DNA of 64,000 nucleotides from Alloalcanivorax balearicus MACL04. Lineage in GTDB: Bacteria > Pseudomonadota > Gammaproteobacteria > Pseudomonadales > Alcanivoracaceae. Below the pieces are notes generated by a model, which saw nothing but the letters and a program-made list of their open reading frames with translations, was not told the origin of the DNA and did not search any database. The stretch covers positions 1 to 64,000 of the forward strand of contig NZ_ARXS01000005.1 of the NCBI RefSeq assembly GCF_025532145.1, written 5' to 3'. The number at the start of each line of letters is the position of its first letter. Positions within the stretch are counted from its first letter, which is position 1. The position numbers were made by a program, and so were the translations under genes. Below are positions 10,128 through 19,621 of the stretch, piece after piece.

Positions 10128-12797
10128 TTAGTGGGTCACCGGGTAGGGTTTGGCCGGATCGATTCGGTATTTTTCCATGGCTTTTTGCACCACGTCGGCA
10201 TCGACCTCGCCTTCATCGCGCAGCGCGGTCAACGCCGCCAGCACCACGAAGTAGCGGTCCACCTCGAAGAAGTGGCGCAGTTGCGCACGGGAATCACTGC
10301 GGCCGAAGCCGTCGGTGCCCAGCACCCGGTAAGGCGCCTTGACCCAGGGCCTGATCTGATCCGCGTAAGCCCGTATGTAGTCGGTGGAAGCGATCACCGG
10401 GCCGGCACGGTCCGCCAGACAGCGCTCCACCCAGGTCGGTTCGTGCTTGTCGCGTTCCGGCGCCAGCATGCGATCACGGTCGGCACGGATGCCTTCACGG
10501 CGCAGCTCATTGAAGCTGGTGACACTCCACACGTCAGCGCTGACGCCAAAGTCCTGGTGCAGCAATTCCGCCGCGGCCTCCACCTCACGCAAAATAGTGC
10601 CGGAGCCCAACAGCTGCACCTTCGATGCCTTCTTACCACCCTTGCCTTCGTGCAACAGATACATGCCGCGACGAATGCCTTCCTCCGCCCCTTCCGGCAT
10701 GGCGCCGTGCACGTAGTTCTCGTTCATCAGCGTCAGGTAGTAGAAGATGTTCTCGTGGTCTTCATACATGCGCTTCAGACCATCCTGCAGGATCACCGCC
10801 ACTTCATACGCGTAGGTGGGATCGTAGCTGACGCAGTTCGGCACCGTGCTGGCGAGAACATGGCTGTGACCATCCTGGTGTTGCAGCCCTTCGCCATTGA
10901 GCGTGGTACGCCCGGCGGTGCCGCCCAGCAGGAAGCCGCGGGCCTGGCTGTCGCCGGCGGCCCACCAGAAATCCCCGGTGCGCTGGAAGCCGAACATGGA
11001 GTAGTAGATAAAGAACGGAATCAGGGTGAAATCGTGGACGCTGTAGCTGGTGGCCGCGGCGATCCAGGCGGCCATGGCGCCGGCTTCGTTGATGCCTTCC
11101 TCGAGGATCTGCCCTTTTTTGTCCTCGCGGTAGTACATCACCTGACCGGCATCCTCCGGCTCGTACTTCTGCCCCTTGGAAGAATAGATACCCAGTTGCC
11201 GGAACATGCCTTCCATACCGAAGGTGCGCGCTTCATCGGGTACGATCGGGACCACCCGCTGGCCCAGGGTCTTGTCCTTGACCAAAGCGTTGAGCATGCG
11301 CACGAACGCCATGGTGGTGGAAATCTCCCGGTCGCCGGTGCCTTCCAGAAAGTTGGAAAAGAAGTCCAGGCCCGGCATTTTCAGGGCCTGGCTGGCTTCA
11401 CGCCGGCGCACCGGCATATAGCCGCCCAGTTTCTCCCGCTGCTGGCGCATGTAGCGCAGCTCCGGAGAATCCTCTTCCGGTTTGTAGTAGGGGATCGTTT
11501 CCAGCTCTTCGTCGGTGAACGGCATGTCGAAGCGATCGCGGAATTCCTTCAGGCTCTCCAGATCCATCTTCTTCATCTGGTGAGTCTTGTTGACCGCTTC
11601 CCCGGCACCGGTGGCGTAACCCTTCACGGTTTTCGCCAGAATCACGGTGGGCTGACCGGAGTGGTTCACCGCCTCGTTGTAGGCGGCAAATACCTTGAAC
11701 GGGTCGTGGCCGCCGCGGTTGAGACGATAGATGTCCTCATCGCTCATGTGCTCGACCATTTTCTTCAGTTCCGGATAGGCACCGAAGAAGTGCTCGCGGG
11801 TGTAGGCACCGCCGTTCTTTTTGTAGGCCTGATATTCACCGTCCACGCACTCTTCCATGCGGCGGCGTAACAGTCCCTCGTCGTCCTTTTCCAACAACGG
11901 ATCCCACAAGCGCCCCCAGATTACCTTGATCACGTTCCAGCCGGCTCCCCGGAACAAGCTTTCCAGTTCCTGGATGATCTTGCCGTTGCCGCGCACCGGA
12001 CCATCCAGGCGCTGCAGGTTACAGTTGACCACGAACACCAGGTTATCGAGTTTCTCCCGCCCGGCCATGGACAGCGCGCCGAGGGATTCCGGCTCGTCCA
12101 TTTCGCCGTCGCCGAGGAAGGCCCAGACCTTGCGATTATGATCGGCAACCAGCTCGCGGTTCTGCAGGTACTTCATCACATAGGCCTGGTAGATGGCCTG
12201 CATCGGCCCCAGCCCCATGGACACGGTGGGGAACTGCCAGAAGTCCGGCATCAGCCAGGGGTGCGGATAGGAGGATAGTCCCTTGCCCGCCACTTCCCGG
12301 CGGAAGTTATCCAGTTGCTCCTCGTCGATACGCCCTTCCAGGTAGGCACGGGCGTAGACACCGGGAGCGGAGTGTCCCTGAAAGAACACCAAGTCACCGG
12401 GGTTGTCATCGTGAGGAGCATGGAAGAAGTGATTGAAGCCGACGTCGTAGAGGGTGGCGGAAGAGGCGAAGCTGGCGATGTGACCACCCAGATCGTCATC
12501 GCTCTTATTGGCCCGTAGCACCGTCACCAACGCATTCCAGCGGATCAGGGAGCGAATACGCCGCTCCATGAACAAATCACCGGGTAACGGCGCCTCCTTG
12601 CGAGGCGGAATGGTGTTGATGTAAGGGGTGTTCAGGTGGGTGCGCAATACGCCTTGTTCCTGGGCTCCGTTGGTCAATATGTCCAACAGCCAGGCGGCCC
12701 GTTGCGGCCCCTCCCGTTCGATCACCGATTCCAGCGCGTCCAGCCATTCACGCGTTTCCGCCGGATCGATATCATCGAAGAAGTTTCTTTTCTGCAT
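10128..12797 (-). CDS. aceE: Pyruvate dehydrogenase E1, homodimeric type
   Basis: Thiamine-diphosphate-dependent decarboxylase feeding acetyl groups to AceF. The 889-residue protein opens with a region like DPAETREWLDALESVIEREG, has the ThDP/Mg motif GDGEMDEPES followed by VVNCNLQRLDGPVRGNGK, and the HSGQPTVILAKTVKGY segment, all typical of the single-chain AceE family. It is the first gene of aceEF. The E. coli regulator gene pdhR, normally just upstream, is absent; instead a 520-base gene-free stretch precedes aceE, so control must come from elsewhere. Confidence 0.98.
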   Translation of the reverse strand: MQKRNFFDDIDPAETREWLDALESVIEREGPQRAAWLLDILTNGAQEQGVLRTHLNTPYINTIPPRKEAPLPGDLFMERRIRSLIRWNALVTVLRANKSDDDLGGHIASFASSATLYDVGFNHFFHAPHDDNPGDLVFFQGHSAPGVYARAYLEGRIDEEQLDNFRREVAGKGLSSYPHPWLMPDFWQFPTVSMGLGPMQAIYQAYVMKYLQNRELVADHNRKVWAFLGDGEMDEPESLGALSMAGREKLDNLVFVVNCNLQRLDGPVRGNGKIIQELESLFRGAGWNVIKVIWGRLWDPLLEKDDEGLLRRRMEECVDGEYQAYKKNGGAYTREHFFGAYPELKKMVEHMSDEDIYRLNRGGHDPFKVFAAYNEAVNHSGQPTVILAKTVKGYATGAGEAVNKTHQMKKMDLESLKEFRDRFDMPFTDEELETIPYYKPEEDSPELRYMRQQREKLGGYMPVRRREASQALKMPGLDFFSNFLEGTGDREISTTMAFVRMLNALVKDKTLGQRVVPIVPDEARTFGMEGMFRQLGIYSSKGQKYEPEDAGQVMYYREDKKGQILEEGINEAGAMAAWIAAATSYSVHDFTLIPFFIYYSMFGFQRTGDFWWAAGDSQARGFLLGGTAGRTTLNGEGLQHQDGHSHVLASTVPNCVSYDPTYAYEVAVILQDGLKRMYEDHENIFYYLTLMNENYVHGAMPEGAEEGIRRGMYLLHEGKGGKKASKVQLLGSGTILREVEAAAELLHQDFGVSADVWSVTSFNELRREGIRADRDRMLAPERDKHEPTWVERCLADRAGPVIASTDYIRAYADQIRPWVKAPYRVLGTDGFGRSDSRAQLRHFFEVDRYFVVLAALTALRDEGEVDADVVQKAMEKYRIDPAKPYPVTH

Positions 12798-12983
12798 GGG
12801 CTTGCGTCCTTTTTAATCGCGTTAGCCACGCCGTCGCGGGATCGCCGCGACAGCGAATGTCGTGCCTGTGTCGACGGTTCCGGGTGTGGTCGTCGCGACA
12901 GGTCGAGGAAGCTCGCTCCTCCGGTGATTCGAGGGCAATCAACACCAGGGAGCTAGGAAACCGGAGCGTTATTCAGGGTTCCC

Positions 12984-12997
12984 TGACCAGGAGGTCA
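12984..12997. promoter_or_regulatory. Dyad TGACC-N4-GGTCA upstream of aceEF
   Basis: A perfect five-base inverted repeat with a four-base spacer lies about 190 bases before aceE. It has the form of a small-dimer operator, but no regulator gene is adjacent and chance occurrence is possible. Confidence 0.25.
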
Positions 12998-13202
12998 CCG
13001 GCCATAGTAACAGGCCTCGAACGATTCCCCCACCGCTCCATGGCGGGCAAACCGTAACCGAAATAGCGTTTCATTTTTATGGGCAGACAGGAGCAATCAT
13101 CCGAAGGGAGAACGCAAATCGTGGATCGTGAGTCGCTGCTGTCCCGCAGTTTGCCGTGACGGGTTGAATGGGTTCATCCGCCGGAAGCGAACACGCCGTT
13201 AA

Positions 13203-13300
13203 AACCACCCCGTCATCCCGGGCCTGACCCGGGATCTCCCTCTGGAGAGCAATGGACTTTGTAGAGGGAAATGCCGGATCAAGTCCGGCATGACGTGGTT
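13203..13300. repeat. Long palindromic intergenic repeat (CCGTCATCCCGG type)
   Basis: The left arm AACCACCCCGTCATCCCGGG is mirrored by a right arm ending CCGGCATGACGTGGTT. Each arm holds its own small hairpin (CCCGG..CCGGG and GCCGG..CCGGC), and the centre CTCCCTCT/AGAGGG also pairs. It resembles widely dispersed intergenic repeats with a GTCATsCCGG core. It sits 19 bases from the ampE stop codon. Confidence 0.75.
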
Positions 13301-13318
13301 CCTCTGAATTCATACCGA

Positions 13319-14155
13319 TCAGGCCAGCAGGCTCCAGAGCGCGGCGAAGATCAGCCATACCGCCAGGGCGCGCAACAGCACTCCGTGCAGTGCCTCCAGA
13401 CGATCCATTCCCGCCGCCAGCGGTTCCTCGGTGCTCTTCTCGGCGATTTCCTCCACCGGCTCCGCTGCCTGGGCGGTATCGTTGAGCAGTTCACGGCTAT
13501 CGTCCAGGCGCCAGAGTTTACCCGCCGCCGCCCGCGTCACCGCGCCGAACTGTCCCGCCAGTGCCAGCGCCAGCACCGTCAGGCGCGCCGGAATCCAGCG
13601 CAGCGCCGCATCCAGACTCTGTGACCAGTCACTGTGTTCGCGGTGACGCTGCAACCAGGCCCGGTTAAGCACGAACAGCACCACCGCGCCGAACCCCAGC
13701 GTCATCAGCCAGAACAAAGCGGCGAACAAGACAAAGACCCGTTCCAGGAAGCCACTTTCCAACTGTCGGAACCAGTCCTGGGAACCGGCTTCGCCGGTGA
13801 TCGGCAACGCCTGTTCGGCCCGCTCCCGCAGCGCTTCGCCGTCGTTCAGGCGCCCACACACCAGCAGTTCATCCACCAGTCGGAATTCGCTTTCCACACC
13901 GACCAGCCACAGCATCAGGGCGGTCCCCAATGCCAGCACCAGCAGGTTGCCCCAGCCGCCGGCCAGCCAATCGAACAGCAATGCCGCCAGGATCGCCGGC
14001 AGGGCCACGCTCAGCCACCAGCCCGGAATACCGTGACGCACCGGCGACAAGGTGGCGAGGCAGCGCTGGTGCCGATCCGGCCGCGCCAGCACCCCGGGCC
14101 AGCCGCCATCGCGACGACGCAAAGCCAGAACCAAAAGCAAGACGAGCAATTTCAT
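13319..14155 (-). CDS. ampE: AmpE-like inner-membrane protein
   Basis: Polytopic membrane protein of 278 residues (E. coli AmpE is about 284), partner of AmpD in the classical ampDE locus. It starts MKLLVLLLVLALRRRDGGW, has hydrophobic segments near residues 50-65, 70-85, 140-165 and the C-terminus, and the acidic motif VGVESEFRLVDELLVCGRLNDGEA split between them. Its biochemical role is not settled; it has been linked to beta-lactamase induction signalling. It follows ampD by 53 bases on the same strand. Confidence 0.85.
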   Translation of the reverse strand: MKLLVLLLVLALRRRDGGWPGVLARPDRHQRCLATLSPVRHGIPGWWLSVALPAILAALLFDWLAGGWGNLLVLALGTALMLWLVGVESEFRLVDELLVCGRLNDGEALRERAEQALPITGEAGSQDWFRQLESGFLERVFVLFAALFWLMTLGFGAVVLFVLNRAWLQRHREHSDWSQSLDAALRWIPARLTVLALALAGQFGAVTRAAAGKLWRLDDSRELLNDTAQAAEPVEEIAEKSTEEPLAAGMDRLEALHGVLLRALAVWLIFAALWSLLA

Positions 14156-14208
14156 AGCGCTCCCAGCGGTTTCCCTCGGTGGTTACTTTCAGTGGTTATG
14201 TCCAGCTG

Positions 14209-14778
14209 TCATTGCCAAACGCCGATCCGCGCCCAGTCAAAACAGGGACCCGGATCGGTTTTACGGCCCGGAGCGATGTGCTCATGGCCGGTGATGGTAT
14301 CGCGGCTCAATCGAGGATAATCACGGATCAGAGCCGCCAGCAACGGCTTTAACGCCGCGTATTGACGTTCATCAAAGGCTTGATCATCGCATCCTTCCAG
14401 CTCGATGCCGAGCGCATAATCGTTGCAGTTGTCCCGCCCGCGCCAGGACGAGGCCCCGGCATGCCAGGCACGCTGGTCACAGGCGACGAACTGAACCAGC
14501 TCTCCGTCACGGCGAATCAGGAAATGGGCGGACACCCGCAGATCTCTCAAACCCTCGAAATAGGGGTGAGCCTCATGGTCAAGGCGGTTCTGGAACAGCG
14601 CTTCGATATGCGGGCCGCCAAACTGGCCCGGCGGCAGACTGATGTTGTGCAGAACGATCAGCCCAATGTCGTCCGGATCGGGGCGGGCATTGAAGTTCGG
14701 TGAGGGCACCTTGCGGGCTTGCTCCACCCAGTGCTCTTGCAAGGTATAGGTCGGCGTCAACGACGGTGATACGGACAC
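14209..14778 (-). CDS. ampD: 1,6-anhydro-N-acetylmuramyl-L-alanine amidase AmpD
   Basis: Cytoplasmic zinc amidase that removes the peptide from imported anhydromuropeptides during cell-wall recycling and thereby limits AmpR-driven beta-lactamase induction. It has 189 residues. The amidase_2 fold is marked by VLHNISLPPGQFGG (first zinc His), VSAHFLIRRDGELVQFV, CNDYALGIELEG and the C-terminal ITGHEHIAPGRKTDPGPCFDW with the second His, the catalytic Lys and the Asp ligand. The GTG start is set by a GGGGAG ribosome site. It pairs functionally with the AmpG-type permease near 3 kb. Confidence 0.95.
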   Translation of the reverse strand: MSVSPSLTPTYTLQEHWVEQARKVPSPNFNARPDPDDIGLIVLHNISLPPGQFGGPHIEALFQNRLDHEAHPYFEGLRDLRVSAHFLIRRDGELVQFVACDQRAWHAGASSWRGRDNCNDYALGIELEGCDDQAFDERQYAALKPLLAALIRDYPRLSRDTITGHEHIAPGRKTDPGPCFDWARIGVWQ

Positions 14779-14810
14779 GGAAACTCCCCAATGATGATGG
14801 GGAGCGCCGC

Positions 14811-17015
14811 TCAGTGGCCTTGCCGCCGGCGCAGATCGCCGATCACCGCCTCCAGGGCCCGGTCGAACAGCGCTCCCTCATCAATGAGTTTAACAGTGCC
14901 TTCCCGCATGGCAACGGCCAGCGCGGTGGCGTCGAATTCCTCCACCTTGATGCCCCGGCGGTTAATGAACACCAGTTTGGCGCCCTCGCGGATATTGGCC
15001 GCCAGTCGCGCGCGACGGGCCTCGTCGCCCATGCCGATTTCCACCCACTGACCGGGTCGCAGCGCCCGCGCCCGCGCCAGCAAGGCATCGTCCTCCGGCA
15101 AGGGTGAGGCGGTGACGTCCTCCGGCGCCGTTTTCACTTTCACCCGCCGCGGCTCCTGCCCCCGCAACATCGCCTCCTGGGCCAGGGCCAGGCCACGCAC
15201 CAACGCCTGACTTTCCACCTCGTCATGCTGTATCGCCGCCAGCCCTTGAGCCACCGCCACCCTCAGTTTGGGTGCCATCTGGCGGGCCTTATGCTGATCG
15301 GCTTCCGTCGCGTGGGGCAGCAGACACCAGATCAGCGCATCGGCGATCTTGCTTTGCCGGCGCCAGGCTTCGCTGTCTTCTCCTTCACGCAGCAGGGTCA
15401 GGTACAGCACCTGTTGCCAACCCTGACGCAACAGGCGGATCAGCGCCTCCGGCAAGGCCCGGCCCGCCAGCCGCTGGTCCAGGTGCGCCCGCGCCCGCGT
15501 CATCGCCTGCTCGGCCCGGGCACGCCCCTCCTCGCTTTCGCGCAAACGTTGCGCCAGCCGGCGGGCACGGGTGTCCTGCTCACTGAAATACTCGTCGAAT
15601 TCCGTCTGTAACTGGGCGAACAGGCCGTCGTCTTCATCGTAATGGTCGATAACCGTGTACACCGCCCGGCGGATACGCTGGTACAGCTCGTCACCAGTAC
15701 CTTGCTGCGGATCCCACTGAGCGCCGGCCCGGGCCAGAGTGTTGAGCAACGCCCGGGCCGGATGGCCGTCGTCACCGAAAAAACCGTTGTCGTTGATCGC
15801 CACTTTCAGCAGCGGAATCTGCAGACGCCCGATCAACGCTTTGACGTCAGCGGGCAGCGATTCGTCATCCAGGATGAAGTCGAACAGCATGGCCACCAGA
15901 TTGATGAGGTCATCATCGGCCTGCTCCAGGGCATGCACCACCGGGGCACCTTGCTGCTGGTCCCGCTGTTGATCCAGTTCCCGGGCCAGGGACTCGCGCA
16001 GTCCCTGACGTTCCTCCCGCCCCGGTTGCCCCTGGCCATCACGCTGCAGGCGCGACAACACCTGCATCAGATCGTCGCGGCTGACCGCCTGCACCGGTTG
16101 ATCCAGGGTGATCGGCGCGCCATCCCGATGCGCCACGCCGTCCAGCAGCGTGGCCAGGCCGGAAAGATCAAACGGTTCCGGGGTCGCCTCCGGTACCGCC
16201 TTGGCCGGCCCCCGCAGCAAGGCCAGCAACTCGCCCAGTTGGCCAAGGTCGGCGCCGGAAGTTTGGCTATCACCGGCCTGGCGCGATTCCGTGCCGCCGG
16301 AACGCCGGGCCGGACGCCGCGCTACCGGCGCGCTGGCCAGTTCCGACAACACGCCGGCCTGCGCCAGAGTGCGATTAGCCTGCTCCACCAGGGCCGGCGC
16401 CTCGTCCATGACCACCCGCTCGAACAGCTTCAACACGATCAGGCGGGCGCGGATATCCAGCGACAAGCGCAATACGCAGTCGGCAAAGCAGGCGGCCAGT
16501 TGGCGGGGTTCCAGCGGATTGTTTTTCTCGCTGATCGCCACCTTGCCCTCGAACAGATATTCCAGGCGGTGACACAGCAGGGCCAGAGCCTCCTCGCAGC
16601 CGTTACGGGCCCGGCGCGCCAGATTATCCAGCGCCACGGAGATTTCCAGCTCGTCATTCTGCACCAGCGTCAGCGACTCGATGCCAGCGGAGGACGCCTC
16701 CGGAGACGGCTTGCGTTCCCGGCCGATCTCATTGAACAAGGCGACGATGCCGTCATGAAAGCCGGTTTCCAACGCCCGCCTTTGCAGGCGAAGTTCACGC
16801 ATGGCGTCGAAGTACCGATCCCGCTCACGGTCGGTTTCGGTTTCCGCCATGTTGAACAGCATGTCGTCGGCGCCGTCGAGCATGCCCGCCAGCAGCGCCA
16901 GAGCCCGTTCCCGGGTGCACTCGCGAACCTGCTCCAGCGGACGCGGCAAAGGCTCGGCGCCGGCGGCGCGGGCGCGGCGACCTGGTGCGGTACCGATGTG
17001 CGTGACGTTGGTCAT
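14811..17015 (-). CDS. DUF1631 family protein
   Basis: Large, charged, predicted soluble protein of 734 residues, recognised as DUF1631 from its N-terminal segment (REL-rich helices followed by LTLVQNDELEISVALDNLARRAR) and the C-terminal region (LRPGQWVEIGMGDEARRARLAANI..LVFINRRGIKVEEF), which looks like a small beta-barrel of PilZ type. The middle is low-complexity and Arg/Gln-rich. No catalytic motif is visible. It lies 32 bases upstream of ampD in the same direction, so it probably shares a transcript with ampD-ampE. A c-di-GMP-related role is only a guess from the PilZ-like tail. Confidence 0.8.
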   Translation of the reverse strand: MTNVTHIGTAPGRRARAAGAEPLPRPLEQVRECTRERALALLAGMLDGADDMLFNMAETETDRERDRYFDAMRELRLQRRALETGFHDGIVALFNEIGRERKPSPEASSAGIESLTLVQNDELEISVALDNLARRARNGCEEALALLCHRLEYLFEGKVAISEKNNPLEPRQLAACFADCVLRLSLDIRARLIVLKLFERVVMDEAPALVEQANRTLAQAGVLSELASAPVARRPARRSGGTESRQAGDSQTSGADLGQLGELLALLRGPAKAVPEATPEPFDLSGLATLLDGVAHRDGAPITLDQPVQAVSRDDLMQVLSRLQRDGQGQPGREERQGLRESLARELDQQRDQQQGAPVVHALEQADDDLINLVAMLFDFILDDESLPADVKALIGRLQIPLLKVAINDNGFFGDDGHPARALLNTLARAGAQWDPQQGTGDELYQRIRRAVYTVIDHYDEDDGLFAQLQTEFDEYFSEQDTRARRLAQRLRESEEGRARAEQAMTRARAHLDQRLAGRALPEALIRLLRQGWQQVLYLTLLREGEDSEAWRRQSKIADALIWCLLPHATEADQHKARQMAPKLRVAVAQGLAAIQHDEVESQALVRGLALAQEAMLRGQEPRRVKVKTAPEDVTASPLPEDDALLARARALRPGQWVEIGMGDEARRARLAANIREGAKLVFINRRGIKVEEFDATALAVAMREGTVKLIDEGALFDRALEAVIGDLRRRQGH

Positions 17016-17249
17016 GGCTGATTACCCCGGAACCCCGAAAAGAAGGCCCAGCAAGAATGGCCCATACGGATGCAGAGAAACTAAGCTAGCACGCTCCAAA
17101 AATCACTATTTTGAACCAACTCTCAAATAAGACATTCGTCTCATTACAATCCCCCGCCTGGCCGGTAAAAACCCGCGAACCCCGGATTCCCGCTTTTCCC
17201 GGCAGGCCGAATTCCCTACTCTTCCTGTGAAAAGACAGGAAGGGAAACG

Positions 17250-18581
17250 ATGGAAACCATCATTGATCACACCGAGGCCGTCCGCGACCTCATGTGGGGC
17301 TGGCCGGCTCTGATATTGATCGCCGGCACCGGTATTTATCTGAGTCTGCGCCTGGGATTCTTGCCCATCCGGCGCCTGGGATTCGGCTTTCGGCAGATGT
17401 TCCGCCCCTCCCAGGGCCAAGGCACCATCGGCTCCAACGCCGCGCTGGCCACGGCGCTGTCCGCCACCATCGGCACCGGCAACATCGTCGGCGTCGCCAC
17501 CGCCATCGCTTCTGGCGGCCCCGGCGCGCTGGTATGGATGTGGCTGATCGCCCTGGTCGGCATGGCCACAAAATACGCCGAGGCGGTACTGGCGGTGCAT
17601 TACCGGGAACAGGATCACCACGGGCAATACGTGGGCGGCCCGATGTACTACATCCGCAAGGGCATGGGGTCGCGCTGGGCCTGGCTGGCGGTGCTGTTCG
17701 CCTTCTTCGGCATGTGCGCCGGTTTCGGCATCGGCAACACCACGCAAACCCACTCCGTGGCCGATGGTCTCCACGATAGTTTTGGCGTACCCACCTGGAC
17801 CACCGGGCTGGTGCTGATGGCCATGGTCGGTCTGGTGGTACTGGGCGGCATCAAGCGTATCGCCCGGGTAGCCACCTTCGTGGTGCCCTTCATGGCCCTG
17901 GCGTATCTGCTCACCGGCCTGGCGGTACTGGTGGATCACGCCGCCGCCCTGCCCGCCGCCATTGCTCTGTGCTTCGACGGCGCTTTCAGCGGCACCGCCG
18001 CCGCGGGCGGCTTCGCCGGCGCCGTGATCAAGGAGGCGATCCAATATGGTATCGCCCGGGGCATTTTCTCCAACGAGGCCGGCCTGGGCAGCGCCCCCAT
18101 CGCCCATGCGTCCGCCAACACCGACCACCCCGCCCGCCAGGGCAGTGTCGCCATGCTCGGCACCTTTATCGACACCATCGTGGTATGCTCCGTCACCGGT
18201 CTGGCCATCGTCGCCAGTGGTGCCTGGACCAGCGGTGAAAAGGGCGCGCCCCTGTCCGCCCTGGCCTTTTCCAGCACTTTTGGCACCTATGGCGAAATCG
18301 TGGTGACCTGTGGCCTGGCCATCTTCGCGTTCACCACCCTGCTCGGCTGGAGCCTGTACAGCGAACGCTGCACCCAGTATTTGTTCGGCGACCGCGCACT
18401 GGTGCCGTTTCGCTGGGTCTGGGTGCTGGTGGTGCCAGTGGGCGCGATGATGGACCTGGGCCTGGTCTGGCCAATAGCCGATATCATGAACATTTTGATG
18501 GCGGTCCCGAATCTGATCGCTCTGTTATTCCTGGCCCCCGTGGTGGTGCGCCTCAGCAAAGAGTTTTTCGATCAACAATGA
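17250..18581 (+). CDS. Sodium:alanine symporter (AGCS family)
   Basis: Inner-membrane Na+-coupled amino-acid carrier, 443 residues with about ten to eleven hydrophobic helices. The family signature region SATIGTGNIVGVATAIASGG, followed by GPGALVWMWLIALVGM, is clear, as is GIFSNEAGLGSAPIAHASA in the second half. The substrate is probably alanine or glycine, from family knowledge. It has an AGGAAGGGAA ribosome site, and its stop overlaps the nadC start (ATGA), so the two are co-translated. It is transcribed divergently from the DUF1631 gene. Confidence 0.93.
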   Translation: METIIDHTEAVRDLMWGWPALILIAGTGIYLSLRLGFLPIRRLGFGFRQMFRPSQGQGTIGSNAALATALSATIGTGNIVGVATAIASGGPGALVWMWLIALVGMATKYAEAVLAVHYREQDHHGQYVGGPMYYIRKGMGSRWAWLAVLFAFFGMCAGFGIGNTTQTHSVADGLHDSFGVPTWTTGLVLMAMVGLVVLGGIKRIARVATFVVPFMALAYLLTGLAVLVDHAAALPAAIALCFDGAFSGTAAAGGFAGAVIKEAIQYGIARGIFSNEAGLGSAPIAHASANTDHPARQGSVAMLGTFIDTIVVCSVTGLAIVASGAWTSGEKGAPLSALAFSSTFGTYGEIVVTCGLAIFAFTTLLGWSLYSERCTQYLFGDRALVPFRWVWVLVVPVGAMMDLGLVWPIADIMNILMAVPNLIALLFLAPVVVRLSKEFFDQQ

Positions 18582-19429
18582 CGACCCGATCCCTGCCCGA
18601 CTACGCCCGCGCCGATATCGCGCGGGTCGTGGCCTTCGCTTTGCAAGAAGACATCGGCGACGGTGATATCACCGCGCGACTGATCCCCGAGTCCGCACAG
18701 GCGCAAGCCACCATTGTGACCCGCGAGGACGCGGTCATGTGCGGCGCGCCCTGGGCCGAGGAAGTATTCCGCCAATTGGGCGGCGTGGACGTGCAATGGC
18801 ACGCCGGGGAAGGCGAGCGGTTGGCCGCCGGCACCGTGTTCTGCACGCTCAGCGGCAATACCCGCCGCATCCTCACCGGCGAACGGACCGCGCTGAATTT
18901 CCTGCAGACGTTGATGGCCACCGCCAGCAGCGCGCGGCGCTACGCCGACGCCGTGGCCGGCACCACGGTCACCGTGCTGGACACTCGCAAGACTTTGCCG
19001 GGCCTGCGCGCGGCACAGAAATACGCGGTCCTGTGTGGTGGCTGCGAAAACCATCGCCTGGGCTTGTACGACGCCTTCCTGATCAAGGAAAACCACATTA
19101 CCGCCTGTGGTTCGATCACCGCCGCCATCGAACAGGCCCGTCGTGTCGCCGCCGACAAGAAAATCATCATCGAGGTGGAAAATCTGGACGAGTTGCGAGA
19201 AGCGGCGGCGCTGACTCCGGATCAGATCATGCTCGACAATTTCACCCCGGAGATGCTGGCCGAGGCCATGTCGCTGGCACCGCACAGCGCCCTGGAGATC
19301 TCCGGCAACCGCACTCTGGATGATGTCGCCGCCCTGCCGGACAGCCGCCCGCTTTACCTTTCCTCCGGCGCGCTGACCAAGCATTGTCAGGCAGTGGACC
19401 TGTCGCTGCGCCTGCAAGGGACGGCTTGA
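18578..19429 (+). CDS. nadC: Quinolinate phosphoribosyltransferase
   Basis: Forms nicotinate mononucleotide from quinolinate and PRPP in NAD synthesis. The 283 residues show the N-terminal ALQEDIGDGDITARL motif, the barrel motif DTRKTLPGLRAAQKYAV followed by CGGCENHRLGLYDAFLIKENH, and the C-terminal SSGALTKHCQAVDLSLRL phosphate-binding region. Its neighbourhood (ampD-ampE on one side, pilin genes on the other) is the same as around E. coli nadC. A tandem repeat begins four bases after its stop codon. Confidence 0.97.
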   Translation: MTTRSLPDYARADIARVVAFALQEDIGDGDITARLIPESAQAQATIVTREDAVMCGAPWAEEVFRQLGGVDVQWHAGEGERLAAGTVFCTLSGNTRRILTGERTALNFLQTLMATASSARRYADAVAGTTVTVLDTRKTLPGLRAAQKYAVLCGGCENHRLGLYDAFLIKENHITACGSITAAIEQARRVAADKKIIIEVENLDELREAAALTPDQIMLDNFTPEMLAEAMSLAPHSALEISGNRTLDDVAALPDSRPLYLSSGALTKHCQAVDLSLRLQGTA

Positions 19430-19432
19430 AAA

Positions 19433-19460
19433 GTGGACAGTTGATAGTGGACAGTTGACA
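19433..19460. repeat. Tandem 14-base repeat after nadC
   Basis: GTGGACAGTTGATA is followed at once by GTGGACAGTTGACA. The unit resembles the arms of the inverted-repeat element between rnpB and rsmI (57152-57368) and, like it, starts right at a gene's 3' end. No partner arm is visible nearby. Confidence 0.6.
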
Positions 19461-19621
19461 GCGAAAAGCCAAAAGCCAGGTAACGTAAAATTCCCTGCTG
19501 TTCAGCCTCCATACGGCCAAATCGCGTATCATCGGGGTAAACGGAAGCAAGCGCCGGAGCTATCGACACGGCATCACATATCATGGAATGTGCATAACGA
19601 GGCAGACTAAGGAGAGAAGCC

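Larger units (their letters stand above)
12798..13318. other. Gene-free stretch upstream of aceE
   Basis: About 520 bases without a convincing coding frame. It must hold the aceEF promoter. Visible structures are a GTCGCGG/CCGCGAC stem at 12833-12851, a TGACC-AGGA-GGTCA dyad at 12984-12997 that could be an operator, and a long palindromic repeat at 13203-13300. I see no match to the E. coli PdhR operator. Confidence 0.6.

Noticed and set aside
9888-11870. 660-codon plus-strand frame across aceF/aceE
   Set aside because: Spans two certain genes on the other strand; antisense artefact of high GC content.
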